Positions 15,719 through 22,961 of a stretch of DNA of 23,918 bases are shown in pieces. The stretch comes from Candidatus Lithacetigena glycinireducens (GTDB lineage Bacteria > Coprothermobacterota > HKB111), in the NCBI GenBank assembly GCA_018725485.1, contig QLUP01000003.1, forward strand, positions 1-23,918. The letters are read 5' to 3'. A model generated the notes under the pieces. That model ran no database searches. It was not told the DNA's origin and saw nothing but the letters and a program-made list of their open reading frames with translations. Position 1 is the stretch's first letter, and each line of letters begins with the position of its first letter. A program made the translations under genes and the position numbers.

Positions 15719-16431
15719 CAATCAGGAGGGTAAAAGACGAGGTCTCTTATTACTTCACCATCTCTACCGATAGGAGGTTGCTCTACACCATTAGCTATTA
15801 TTTTTAGAGCTCCAGCATTACCTACCCAGAGACGGACCTCTTTTTCCCCTTTAAATTCAATTTCTTCACCCGCAAAAAGAGTTCTCCTGAAAATAGGGAC
15901 CTCATCTCCATCAATATTTACCTGAAGCCAGCACTTATCCTTGATAACCAACAGTTTAACTGTAACCACTTTTACTATGGGTTGTACGGGAGGTTTATCA
16001 ACTAGCTTGGTTTCTGCAGGTTTTTCTATTTCTGTTTGAGGTGGTTGGTTGCCATTTATCGGCTTGGAGTTGTTACCTTTCCACAGTACGAAAACCGAAA
16101 TAAGCGCAATTATGACAATAGAAACTATAATATAAACAAGAGGTATTTTAATTTTTTCCTTTCTTATTTCTTCGGGATAGGGTTTTTCGGGTATTCTTAT
16201 TTGCTGGTTATCTTCGCTTTCTAAACCTAAATAGCGAGCATAAGTTGTAGAAAACAATTGGTAAAAACATAAATTATCGAAATATTCAACATCCCCGGTT
16301 TCGATAGCTTCTAACTTATCCAGCGATATCTTTAAGTCGCTGGATACCTGTTCGAGCCCCCGATTAAGGGATATTCTTAGCTCTCTAAGTTTCTGCCCTG
16401 CTTCTTGGTGGTTCATAATTCTTTTCACCAT
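15718..16431 (-). CDS. RodZ-like helix-turn-helix membrane protein
   Basis: A 237-residue protein with an HTH_25-type helix-turn-helix at about residues 11-60 (GQKLRELRISLNRGLEQVSSDLKI), a basic segment, one transmembrane helix at 96-117, a Pro-rich linker and a periplasmic DUF4115-type beta domain (about 155-237). This is the architecture of RodZ, which links the MreB cytoskeleton to wall synthesis, and of B. subtilis YmfM, which has the same location near recA. The ATG at 16431 has no Shine-Dalgarno and lies 47 bases inside rnj; ATG at 16416 (residue 6), preceded by GGTGA, is an equally good start. mreB is not in view, so the role in cell shape is inference. Confidence 0.8.
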   Translation of the reverse strand: MVKRIMNHQEAGQKLRELRISLNRGLEQVSSDLKISLDKLEAIETGDVEYFDNLCFYQLFSTTYARYLGLESEDNQQIRIPEKPYPEEIRKEKIKIPLVYIIVSIVIIALISVFVLWKGNNSKPINGNQPPQTEIEKPAETKLVDKPPVQPIVKVVTVKLLVIKDKCWLQVNIDGDEVPIFRRTLFAGEEIEFKGEKEVRLWVGNAGALKIIANGVEQPPIGRDGEVIRDLVFYPPD

Positions 16432-18043
16432 TAAATAATAATACTACCACATAGGGTTTTCTCATCAATCGGTCAAAAAAGAATTGCGAAATCATTTTTT
16501 CCCATTCTCTCTTGCTGGGTATCCTACTGGCAACAATATCTTTTATATAATTTTTTAAATCAGCTAATATTTCTTCAGAACTTTTTTCGTATAATAAGCC
16601 TAAGGCTTTAACCTCGGGATCTTTAAGCAGCTCGTTTCCCCTATCAGAAAGGCGAATCCCTACCACCACCACACCTTCTCTCGCCAGTATGGATCTTTCA
16701 TGGAGAACTACTTCCTTTAAATCTCCTACTCCAAGTCCATCAACATAAATATTATCGAGAGATAAGTTTGCTACTACCCTGATTTTCCCATCTATAATTT
16801 CCAGCTTATCTCCGCTTCTTAATAGCAATATTCTTTGGGGATGAATTAACATTTCTTCTGCTAAGCGAGCGTGAGAAACGAGATGTCTTTCCTCCCCATG
16901 CACAGGCATAAAGTATTTTGGCTTTACCAGGCTTAATAAAAGTTTTAACTCTTCTTGCTTGGCATGTCCAGAAGTATGAACTCCTAAAGCTTCTGAATGA
17001 AACACTTCCACGCCCTGCCACATCAGGGTGTTTATGATGCTATTTACCGACCTTTCATTGCCTGGAATTGGGTCAGCCGAAATAATTACGAAATCACCTT
17101 TTTCTAATTGTAGCTTTTTATATTCCCTGCTTGCTATTCTTCTTAGTACCGACATTGGTTCACCCTGGCTTCCTGTTGTCAAAACAACCACTTTATTGCG
17201 AGGGTGCCTTGAAACTCCTTCCATGCTAATAAAAACATCATTTACACTTTTCAAATAACCTAATTTGCGTGCAGTTTCAATAGTTATGTGCATAGCTCTG
17301 CCATCCACAGCAACTTTTCTCCCATTTTTACGAGCATACTCAGCTACCTGGTTAACCCTGTGGACATTAGAGGCAAAGGTTGTAACCACGACTAATCCCT
17401 TACAGGTAGAAAAAATGCTATCCAGGTTTTTCCCCACGATTTTCTCGCTCTTTACCTGTCCGGGTTCGTCAGCATTGGTACTATCAGACATAAAAAAATT
17501 AACCCCTCTCTTGCCCCATTCGGTAAAGCGGGCCAGGTCAGTGTATTGTCCATCAACAGGGGTGTTGTCAATTTTAAAATCACCCGAATGGACTATCAAC
17601 CCATGGGAAGTGTTCAAAGCATAGCCTACACCATCAGGTATACTATGGCTGACCTGGGCAAACTCAAAATGAAATGGTCCTATGTTCAGGTTTTCTTCAG
17701 GTTTAAGGTAAATCAAGTCTGCGTCAATACCCTGCTCTTTTAATCTATGTTCTGCCAGCCCAAGTGTTAAAGGTGTGCCATAGATAGGAGCTTTTACCTC
17801 TCGTAAAAGATAAGCCAGAGCACCTACATGGTCTTCATGGCTATGGGTTAAAATTACCGCTAATACCTTTTTGTTTTTCAGATAAGAAAAATCGGGAATT
17901 AGATAATCTACCCCCCAATCACCTTCACCTGGAAATTTTAACCCGGCATCTACAACTACAATCTGGTTTTCATATTCCCAGATTGTGGAGTTTCTACCTA
18001 TTTCCCCCAAACCCCCCAGGGGTATCATCAAAAGTTTTTTCAT
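16385..18043 (-). CDS. rnj: Ribonuclease J
   Basis: A 552-residue metallo-beta-lactamase/beta-CASP RNase with both 5'-3' exo- and endoribonuclease activity in characterised members. The metal motif HSHEDH is at residues 67-72, preceded by MIPLGGLGEIGRN at the N-terminus. Further motifs are VHSGDFKID, SDSTNAD and the beta-CASP HTSGHA. Full length for RNase J (about 550). The ATG has no clear Shine-Dalgarno. It lies 30 bases beyond pnp, so two major RNA-decay enzymes are side by side, and its 3' end overlaps the RodZ-like gene. Confidence 0.97.
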   Translation of the reverse strand: MKKLLMIPLGGLGEIGRNSTIWEYENQIVVVDAGLKFPGEGDWGVDYLIPDFSYLKNKKVLAVILTHSHEDHVGALAYLLREVKAPIYGTPLTLGLAEHRLKEQGIDADLIYLKPEENLNIGPFHFEFAQVSHSIPDGVGYALNTSHGLIVHSGDFKIDNTPVDGQYTDLARFTEWGKRGVNFFMSDSTNADEPGQVKSEKIVGKNLDSIFSTCKGLVVVTTFASNVHRVNQVAEYARKNGRKVAVDGRAMHITIETARKLGYLKSVNDVFISMEGVSRHPRNKVVVLTTGSQGEPMSVLRRIASREYKKLQLEKGDFVIISADPIPGNERSVNSIINTLMWQGVEVFHSEALGVHTSGHAKQEELKLLLSLVKPKYFMPVHGEERHLVSHARLAEEMLIHPQRILLLRSGDKLEIIDGKIRVVANLSLDNIYVDGLGVGDLKEVVLHERSILAREGVVVVGIRLSDRGNELLKDPEVKALGLLYEKSSEEILADLKNYIKDIVASRIPSKREWEKMISQFFFDRLMRKPYVVVLLFNGEKNYEPPRSRAET

Positions 18044-18073
18044 CTATCGGTATTTTGTAAAAACCTCAACATC

Positions 18074-20170
18074 TTAATCTTCAGTTGAACCTTTCTGTGA
18101 AAGATTTATCCTTCCTAAATGGTCTATTTCCTTTACCACAACTATTACCTGGTCGTTTATGTTTAAGTTAATCTGGCCTCTTGACCTATAAGCATTGCTA
18201 ACCTGAGAGTTATGTAGTAAACCTTCTTTGGAAGGAGCTATTTCTACAAAAACACCAAAAGGCATTACCCGGGTAACCCGACCCTCGTAAGTCTCTCCAA
18301 CTTTCACGCCTTTTAAAATAGCATCAATGTATTTTAGAGCTTTTTCCATGGCTTCTTTACTGGGAGCGGTAACATACCCTTTGCCAACTGAGTCTTTAAT
18401 ATCAATTTGGACCCCTGTATCCTGGCTTATCTTGCGAATTACCCTACCACCAGGTCCTATTAATTCACCTATTTTACCTGCTTCTATTTCAAAGGAGGTA
18501 ATATGAGGAGCATAAAGTGAAAGCTCTGCCCTTGATGAAGAGATGTTATTTTCCATGCAGTCCAGAATAAAATTCCGGGCTTGGCATGCTTTCTGCAACG
18601 CTTCTTTTAAAATGTTAACCTCGATGCCAGCAGTTTTATTATCCAGCTGGATAGCAGTTACTCCAGTACGAGTTCCCGCTACTTTAAAATCCATATCCCC
18701 TAAGGCATCTTCAATACCCTGTATATCAACCAGAATAATATATTCTTTTCCTTCCTTCATTAAACCAATGGAGATGCCTGCTACAGGAGCTTTTATAGGG
18801 ACGCCTGCGTCCATTAAAGCCAGGCTGCTGCCACATACCGAAGCCATAGAGGTGGAACCGTTTGATTCCAAAACCTCAGAGACCGTTCTAATGGTATAAG
18901 GAAAATTTTCTTCTTTAGGTAAAATAGGGATAATGGCTCTTTCAGCCAGGGAGCCATGTCCTATCTCTCTCCTTCCAGGACCTCTCATAGGCCTGGATTC
19001 ACCAACCGAGTAAGGTGGAAAGTTATAGTGATGCATATACCTCTTGTACTCATCCATTCCCAACCCATCAATATATTGAACATCCTGAATTGCTCCTAAG
19101 GTTACCGTTGTAAGCACCTGAGTTTGACCCCGACTAAATACGCCTGAGCCATGAACCCTCGGTAAAACACCTGTGGTTGCGGCAATTTCTCTTACTTCAT
19201 CAGGCTTTCTGCCGTCTATTCTTATCTTTTTATAAATAACCTGATATCTTAAAGCAGACTTAAAATATTTAAAAATAAGAGGTCGAATTAATACCTCTTT
19301 ACCTAAACATTCCTCTTTAAAATATTCTACCCCTTCGTCAAGAAGTAAGCTCATAGCATCCTCGCGCTGAAGCTTATCACCAGTCTGAAAGTCACCCCTG
19401 CTGAATCTTTCTTCTACAAAGCTTTTTACTTTATCAACCAATTCCTTATCATATTCAATAGTCTTTAAGGAATCCTTTTGAGGGTTTACTTCATTAACCA
19501 GCTCAGTAATCAAGTTGATTAAGGGTTTTATGGCCTCCCTGGCAACCATCACAGCCTCTAATATTTGCTCTTCGGGAATTTCTTTAGCGTTAACTTCTAT
19601 CATTATCACATTATCTTCCGTTGCTGTAACCACCAGGTCCAGTGAACTCATATCCAGTTCTTGAGCTACTGGGTTGACCACAAACTCTCCGTCAATTTTA
19701 CCGATGCGAACTGCTCCCAGGGGAGTAGAGAAAGGGATCTTAGAAATACACAAAGCAGCTGAAGCTCCGATTATCCCCAGAATATCAGGAGGATTTTCTT
19801 TATCAACCGAAAGAACAGTTGCTACAACTTGAATATCCTTTTTGAACTCCTCTGGAAATAAAGACCTTATGGACCTGTCAATTAACCTGGATTTAAGTAT
19901 TTCCTCTTCTGTTGGTCTTCCTTCCCTTCTGAAATAACCACCAGGAATTTTCCCAGCAGCATACATTCGTTCACTATACTCAACAGTAAGGGGAAGAAAG
20001 TCCAGATCTTCTTTATCTTCTTTCTCTTTTTTATCTGCGGTAGCAGCCACCAGAACAACGGTATCGCCATAGCGAACTACAACCGACCCACCAGCCTGTT
20101 TTGCCCAATCACCTGTACTTAATTCAAGTATCCTACCGTAATACTCTATAGTTTTTTTTATTTTATTCAT
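18074..20170 (-). CDS. pnp: Polyribonucleotide nucleotidyltransferase (PNPase)
   Basis: A 698-residue phosphorolytic 3'-5' exoribonuclease of standard length. Order: first RNase PH domain (from IEYYGRILELSTGDWAKQAGG), helical linker, second RNase PH domain (with GSGVFSRGQTQVLTTVTLG and SNGSTSMASVCGSSLALMDAG), KH domain (KIGELIGPGGRVIRKI, about 575-590) and an S1 domain (GETYEGRVTRVMPFGVFVEI, to the end). The ATG overlaps the rpsO stop by one base (TAATG), the classical rpsO-pnp arrangement. In E. coli PNPase autoregulates by cleaving its leader; nothing here shows whether that applies. Confidence 0.98.
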   Translation of the reverse strand: MNKIKKTIEYYGRILELSTGDWAKQAGGSVVVRYGDTVVLVAATADKKEKEDKEDLDFLPLTVEYSERMYAAGKIPGGYFRREGRPTEEEILKSRLIDRSIRSLFPEEFKKDIQVVATVLSVDKENPPDILGIIGASAALCISKIPFSTPLGAVRIGKIDGEFVVNPVAQELDMSSLDLVVTATEDNVIMIEVNAKEIPEEQILEAVMVAREAIKPLINLITELVNEVNPQKDSLKTIEYDKELVDKVKSFVEERFSRGDFQTGDKLQREDAMSLLLDEGVEYFKEECLGKEVLIRPLIFKYFKSALRYQVIYKKIRIDGRKPDEVREIAATTGVLPRVHGSGVFSRGQTQVLTTVTLGAIQDVQYIDGLGMDEYKRYMHHYNFPPYSVGESRPMRGPGRREIGHGSLAERAIIPILPKEENFPYTIRTVSEVLESNGSTSMASVCGSSLALMDAGVPIKAPVAGISIGLMKEGKEYIILVDIQGIEDALGDMDFKVAGTRTGVTAIQLDNKTAGIEVNILKEALQKACQARNFILDCMENNISSSRAELSLYAPHITSFEIEAGKIGELIGPGGRVIRKISQDTGVQIDIKDSVGKGYVTAPSKEAMEKALKYIDAILKGVKVGETYEGRVTRVMPFGVFVEIAPSKEGLLHNSQVSNAYRSRGQINLNINDQVIVVVKEIDHLGRINLSQKGSTED

Positions 20171-20439
20171 TACTTTCTAAGGTTCAACCGGTCAGTAAGA
20201 ACAAGGTACCTATTGAAATCTTTTCTCTTAAGATAACTCAATAGTCTTCTCCTTTGGCCTACTAATTTCAATAAACCCAGTCGTGAATGAAAATCTTTCT
20301 TATGGACCTTCATATGGCCTGAAAGGCTTTGAATCCTATCTGTAATCAGGGCTATTTGAACCTCAGGAGAGCCAGTATCATTTTCATGTACAGCGAAACT
20401 GGCTATCAATTCATTCTTTTTATCTTTTTCTAAAACCAA
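20170..20439 (-). CDS. rpsO: 30S ribosomal protein S15
   Basis: An 89-residue protein with S15 signatures: [53 protein letters not shown]15 binds the 16S rRNA central domain early in 30S assembly. The start is TTG at 20439, with GGAGGT eight bases upstream. It overlaps pnp by one base and is preceded by an extended -10 promoter at the end of ribF. Confidence 0.97.
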   Translation of the reverse strand: MVLEKDKKNELIASFAVHENDTGSPEVQIALITDRIQSLSGHMKVHKKDFHSRLGLLKLVGQRRRLLSYLKRKDFNRYLVLTDRLNLRK

Positions 20440-20465
20440 TCGGATATACCTCCTTTTATTTATTA

Positions 20466-20474
20466 ATTATATCA
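20466..20474 (-). promoter_or_regulatory. Candidate extended -10 promoter of rpsO-pnp
   Basis: TGATATAAT on the minus strand (20474 to 20466) fits TGnTATAAT and includes the TAA stop of ribF. No matching -35 is visible. It is identical to the site before the DUF4388 gene. An own promoter for rpsO-pnp is usual in bacteria. Confidence 0.5.
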
Positions 20475-21363
20475 TAAAATCTGGCATAGATTCATTGATA
20501 AGTATATTTCTTGCTTTTTCGGTATCTTGAAATATTGCCTCTCGCAACTCTTCTGGTCCGCTAAATTTCTTCTCTTCCCTTATATACTTTATCGGGTATA
20601 CTTCCAGGAAATCGCCCATGAGGTCATGAGAGTAATCCAGAATATGCACTTCAGGTATAATAGTGTTTCGGTCAAAAGTTGGGCTAATACCAATATTTAG
20701 CACACTCTGGTGAAAAATACCTCTATAATTAACCCAAGAAGCATAAACTCCCAGAGGAGGAAGAAGCTTATAGCTGGGAGGTCTTATATTGGCAGTTTTG
20801 TACCCTATTTGCGATCCAATCTTATTTCCAGTTACCACGGAACCATAAATTAAATAAGGATGTCCTAACATTTTATTAGCTTCTTCTAACTTTCCTTCGT
20901 TTAATACCATCCTGATTTTAGAGCTGGAAATAGGTTCTGAGGAGTTGGAAAGAAGTGGTACTACCCGAGCTTCCATGCCGATCTCAGAAGCATATTTTAC
21001 CAAATCATGAGCGCTTCCCCCTTTACCTTTACCAAAAGTAAAGTTCTCTCCCACCACTATCTTGCAAACTTGCATTTCTGCATGTATATCCCTTACAAAC
21101 TCTTCAGGGGTGGAATTATAAACTGATTCAAAATCAAGAACTTCAACCCGAGGAACACCATATTTCTTGAGTAAAAGAAGCCGTTCTTCTAATGAACTTA
21201 AAACCTGGGAAGTTCGGTTAAAAAACAAAGAGGGTTGAGGCTCAAAGGTAATAGCAGTTAATAATAATCCACACCTCAAAGCCATATCTTTTGCTTCTAT
21301 TATTAAATGTTGATGTCCAAGATGGACACCATCAAATGACCCTATAATAACTAATGATTCCAT
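20467..21363 (-). CDS. ribF: Bifunctional riboflavin kinase/FMN adenylyltransferase
   Basis: A 298-residue RibF that makes FMN and then FAD. The N-terminal adenylyltransferase domain has GSFDGVHLGH (8-17), TFEPQP and ISSSKIR. The C-terminal flavokinase domain has VVTGNKIGSQIGYKTANI and LPPLGVYASWV; the usual GFPTAN is GYKTAN here, which keeps the T-A-N residues. The N-terminus is short, starting only a few residues before the GSFDG motif. It overlaps nrnA by 13 bases. In Firmicutes truB usually lies between nrnA and ribF; it does not here. No FMN riboswitch is visible upstream. Confidence 0.96.
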   Translation of the reverse strand: MESLVIIGSFDGVHLGHQHLIIEAKDMALRCGLLLTAITFEPQPSLFFNRTSQVLSSLEERLLLLKKYGVPRVEVLDFESVYNSTPEEFVRDIHAEMQVCKIVVGENFTFGKGKGGSAHDLVKYASEIGMEARVVPLLSNSSEPISSSKIRMVLNEGKLEEANKMLGHPYLIYGSVVTGNKIGSQIGYKTANIRPPSYKLLPPLGVYASWVNYRGIFHQSVLNIGISPTFDRNTIIPEVHILDYSHDLMGDFLEVYPIKYIREEKKFSGPEELREAIFQDTEKARNILINESMPDFMI

Positions 21364-22343
21364 ACGCCAATTTTTCCTTTAATAATATTTAGTATTTCGT
21401 TTAAGACTGTGCTTACTTCTCCAGAAACTGTAAACCCTGCTGCTCGCGGATGGCCTCCTCCGCCCCATATAGAGGCAAGGGTGTTAACATCAACTTCTCC
21501 CTTTGATCTAAGGCTGACCCTCAATTTAGAAGGTTCCACCTCCCTAAAGAGTAAAGCTAAACGACAATTACGATACCTCCTGAAAAATTCCACCAAACCC
21601 TCAGAATCACCCTCTTTTACTTGAAGTGTTGAATAAACCTGATTAGGTATAGCGCTCCAGATAATTCCATATTCATCTTCGTATTGGCAGTTGTAGATGG
21701 CATATCCCCATAACTTCAGCTGGTTTTTATTCATATTTTCTTTAACTGCGCGGTGAATCTCCGAAATACTGGCACCAATTTTGAAAAGATGAGTAACTAT
21801 CTCCAAAGTATCTGGACCAGCTGCGGAAAAGGTAAGGTAGCCTGTATCAGTAAGGATGCCCATTAAAAACAACTTAGCTGTTTCTTTGGGCAAAACTTGC
21901 TCTCCTTTAAGAAGCCTGACCAGGCCTTCGCAAGTGGAGGACCACCAGGGTTCTACCCAGTTATAGTCTCCAAATAAATCATTGCTTACATGGTGATCAA
22001 TATTGAAGATAGCTGTATTTTTAGAAGAAGAAGTAAATTCTTTAAGAACAGTTCTCGATATATTAGCTGAATCAAGAACCACAATCCCCTTATACTCGCT
22101 AAGGTCACCAGGATTGGCTAAATTTTCATATTCTTCTTTACTTATCAGATTCTCATAAGCCAAAGGAAGGGAGGTATTGAGTAAAACTGTAGAACTAAGA
22201 GAATGATAATTTAGAAAAGCTTTTAGGCCAAAAACCGCACCGATAGCATCCCCATCAGGGTTTTCATGGGTTACAATTAATAAGGGGGTATGTTTTTTTA
22301 ATAAAACAAATAGAGTGTTACTGGTTTCCTTTATTGATTTCAT
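21351..22343 (-). CDS. nrnA: NrnA-type DHH/DHHA1 phosphoesterase (nanoRNase/pAp phosphatase)
   Basis: A 330-residue protein of usual NrnA length. DHH motifs: THENPDGDAIGA (H26, D30, D32), VVLDSANISRT, NIDHHVSND and GILTDTGYLTF. The DHHA1 domain near the C-terminus has VDVNTLASIWGGGGHPRAAGF. NrnA degrades oligoribonucleotides of two to five bases and dephosphorylates 3'-phosphoadenosine 5'-phosphate. Its start overlaps the rbfA end by 26 bases, and it completes a set of RNA-turnover enzymes with PNPase, RNase J and RNase Y in the cluster. Confidence 0.95.
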   Translation of the reverse strand: MKSIKETSNTLFVLLKKHTPLLIVTHENPDGDAIGAVFGLKAFLNYHSLSSTVLLNTSLPLAYENLISKEEYENLANPGDLSEYKGIVVLDSANISRTVLKEFTSSSKNTAIFNIDHHVSNDLFGDYNWVEPWWSSTCEGLVRLLKGEQVLPKETAKLFLMGILTDTGYLTFSAAGPDTLEIVTHLFKIGASISEIHRAVKENMNKNQLKLWGYAIYNCQYEDEYGIIWSAIPNQVYSTLQVKEGDSEGLVEFFRRYRNCRLALLFREVEPSKLRVSLRSKGEVDVNTLASIWGGGGHPRAAGFTVSGEVSTVLNEILNIIKGKIGVWNH

Positions 22344-22665
22344 TCAAAATTTCATCAACTCGAAATCCCTTTTCAATTGAATAGTCTTCAAAAAAGGTTA
22401 AATCAGGAATATATCTGATCCTGATTCTCTTTGCGAGCTCCCTCCTTATCCCTGGAGAGTTGTTATTCATAACATTCACTGATAATTTTTTTTCCCTGGG
22501 TGTGCCATAGGTGCTGAGATAAACAGAAGCATGTTTAAGGTCTGTGGAAATCTCTACCTCAGTAACTGTAGTGTGTGTCAGGGCCGGGTTTCCCATATCT
22601 TTTATCAGTATTTCCCCGATTTCCTTTTTAATCTGGGATTCCAATCTTTCTTTTTTGTAACTCAA
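22318..22665 (-). CDS. rbfA: Ribosome-binding factor A
   Basis: A 115-residue KH-fold protein that assists 16S rRNA 5'-end processing and cold adaptation. RbfA features: ERLESQIKKEIGEIL at the start, VTEVEISTDLKHASVYLSTYG in the middle, ELAKRIRIRYIPDLTFFEDYSIEKGFRVDEIL at the end. I chose TTG at 22665 because GGAGGT (22677-22672) lies six bases upstream; a longer reading from ATG at 22710 would encode a non-conserved stretch that includes the Shine-Dalgarno. It is two bases from the DUF503 gene. Confidence 0.95.
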   Translation of the reverse strand: MSYKKERLESQIKKEIGEILIKDMGNPALTHTTVTEVEISTDLKHASVYLSTYGTPREKKLSVNVMNNNSPGIRRELAKRIRIRYIPDLTFFEDYSIEKGFRVDEILNEINKGNQ

Positions 22666-22667
22666 AT

Positions 22668-22955
22668 TTAAACCTCCAAAACATTCACTTCTCTGCCAAC
22701 GACCAGGCAATCGAAGTTATCCTCTATGGCATCTATAGCTTTATTTAAAATCGATGTAGCTACCATACTGGAAGGCGCTGCTCGGGCTAACTCCAGGACT
22801 GATATATTTGCTACCTCCTCAGTATTAATCTCCATTAATGAAAGCTCGTAATTCTTTTTTAAAAATGCAGAAATCCTTCTCATGAGGTTTCTTTTATCTT
22901 TAAGTGTTTTAATGCCAGGCAGCCTTAATGCCACCTTGCCTGTACCAATAGGCAT
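22668..22955 (-). CDS. DUF503 (YlxP-like) protein
   Basis: A 95-residue protein with the DUF503 pattern: KVALRLPGIKTLKDKRNLMRRI near residues 7-28, then a helix and SILNKAIDAIEDN. YlxP-like genes typically lie between infB and rbfA, as here, and are thought to take part in ribosome assembly, but the biochemical role is unknown. The gap to infB is six bases. The end carries the Shine-Dalgarno of rbfA. Confidence 0.88.
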   Translation of the reverse strand: MPIGTGKVALRLPGIKTLKDKRNLMRRISAFLKKNYELSLMEINTEEVANISVLELARAAPSSMVATSILNKAIDAIEDNFDCLVVGREVNVLEV

Positions 22956-22961
22956 CCTACG

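Noticed and set aside
17265-17624. Open frame of 119 codons on the plus strand inside rnj
   Set aside because: It is antisense to a fully conserved RNase J region and has no family signature or Shine-Dalgarno; a codon-bias shadow.
18543-18899. Open frame of 118 codons on the plus strand inside pnp
   Set aside because: Antisense to the second RNase PH domain of PNPase; no recognisable protein.
21364-21400. FMN riboswitch before ribF
   Set aside because: The upstream sequence is nrnA coding region with no conserved riboswitch elements.
22666-22710. Upstream ATG start for rbfA
   Set aside because: The added residues are not RbfA-like and overlap DUF503; the Shine-Dalgarno points to TTG at 22665.
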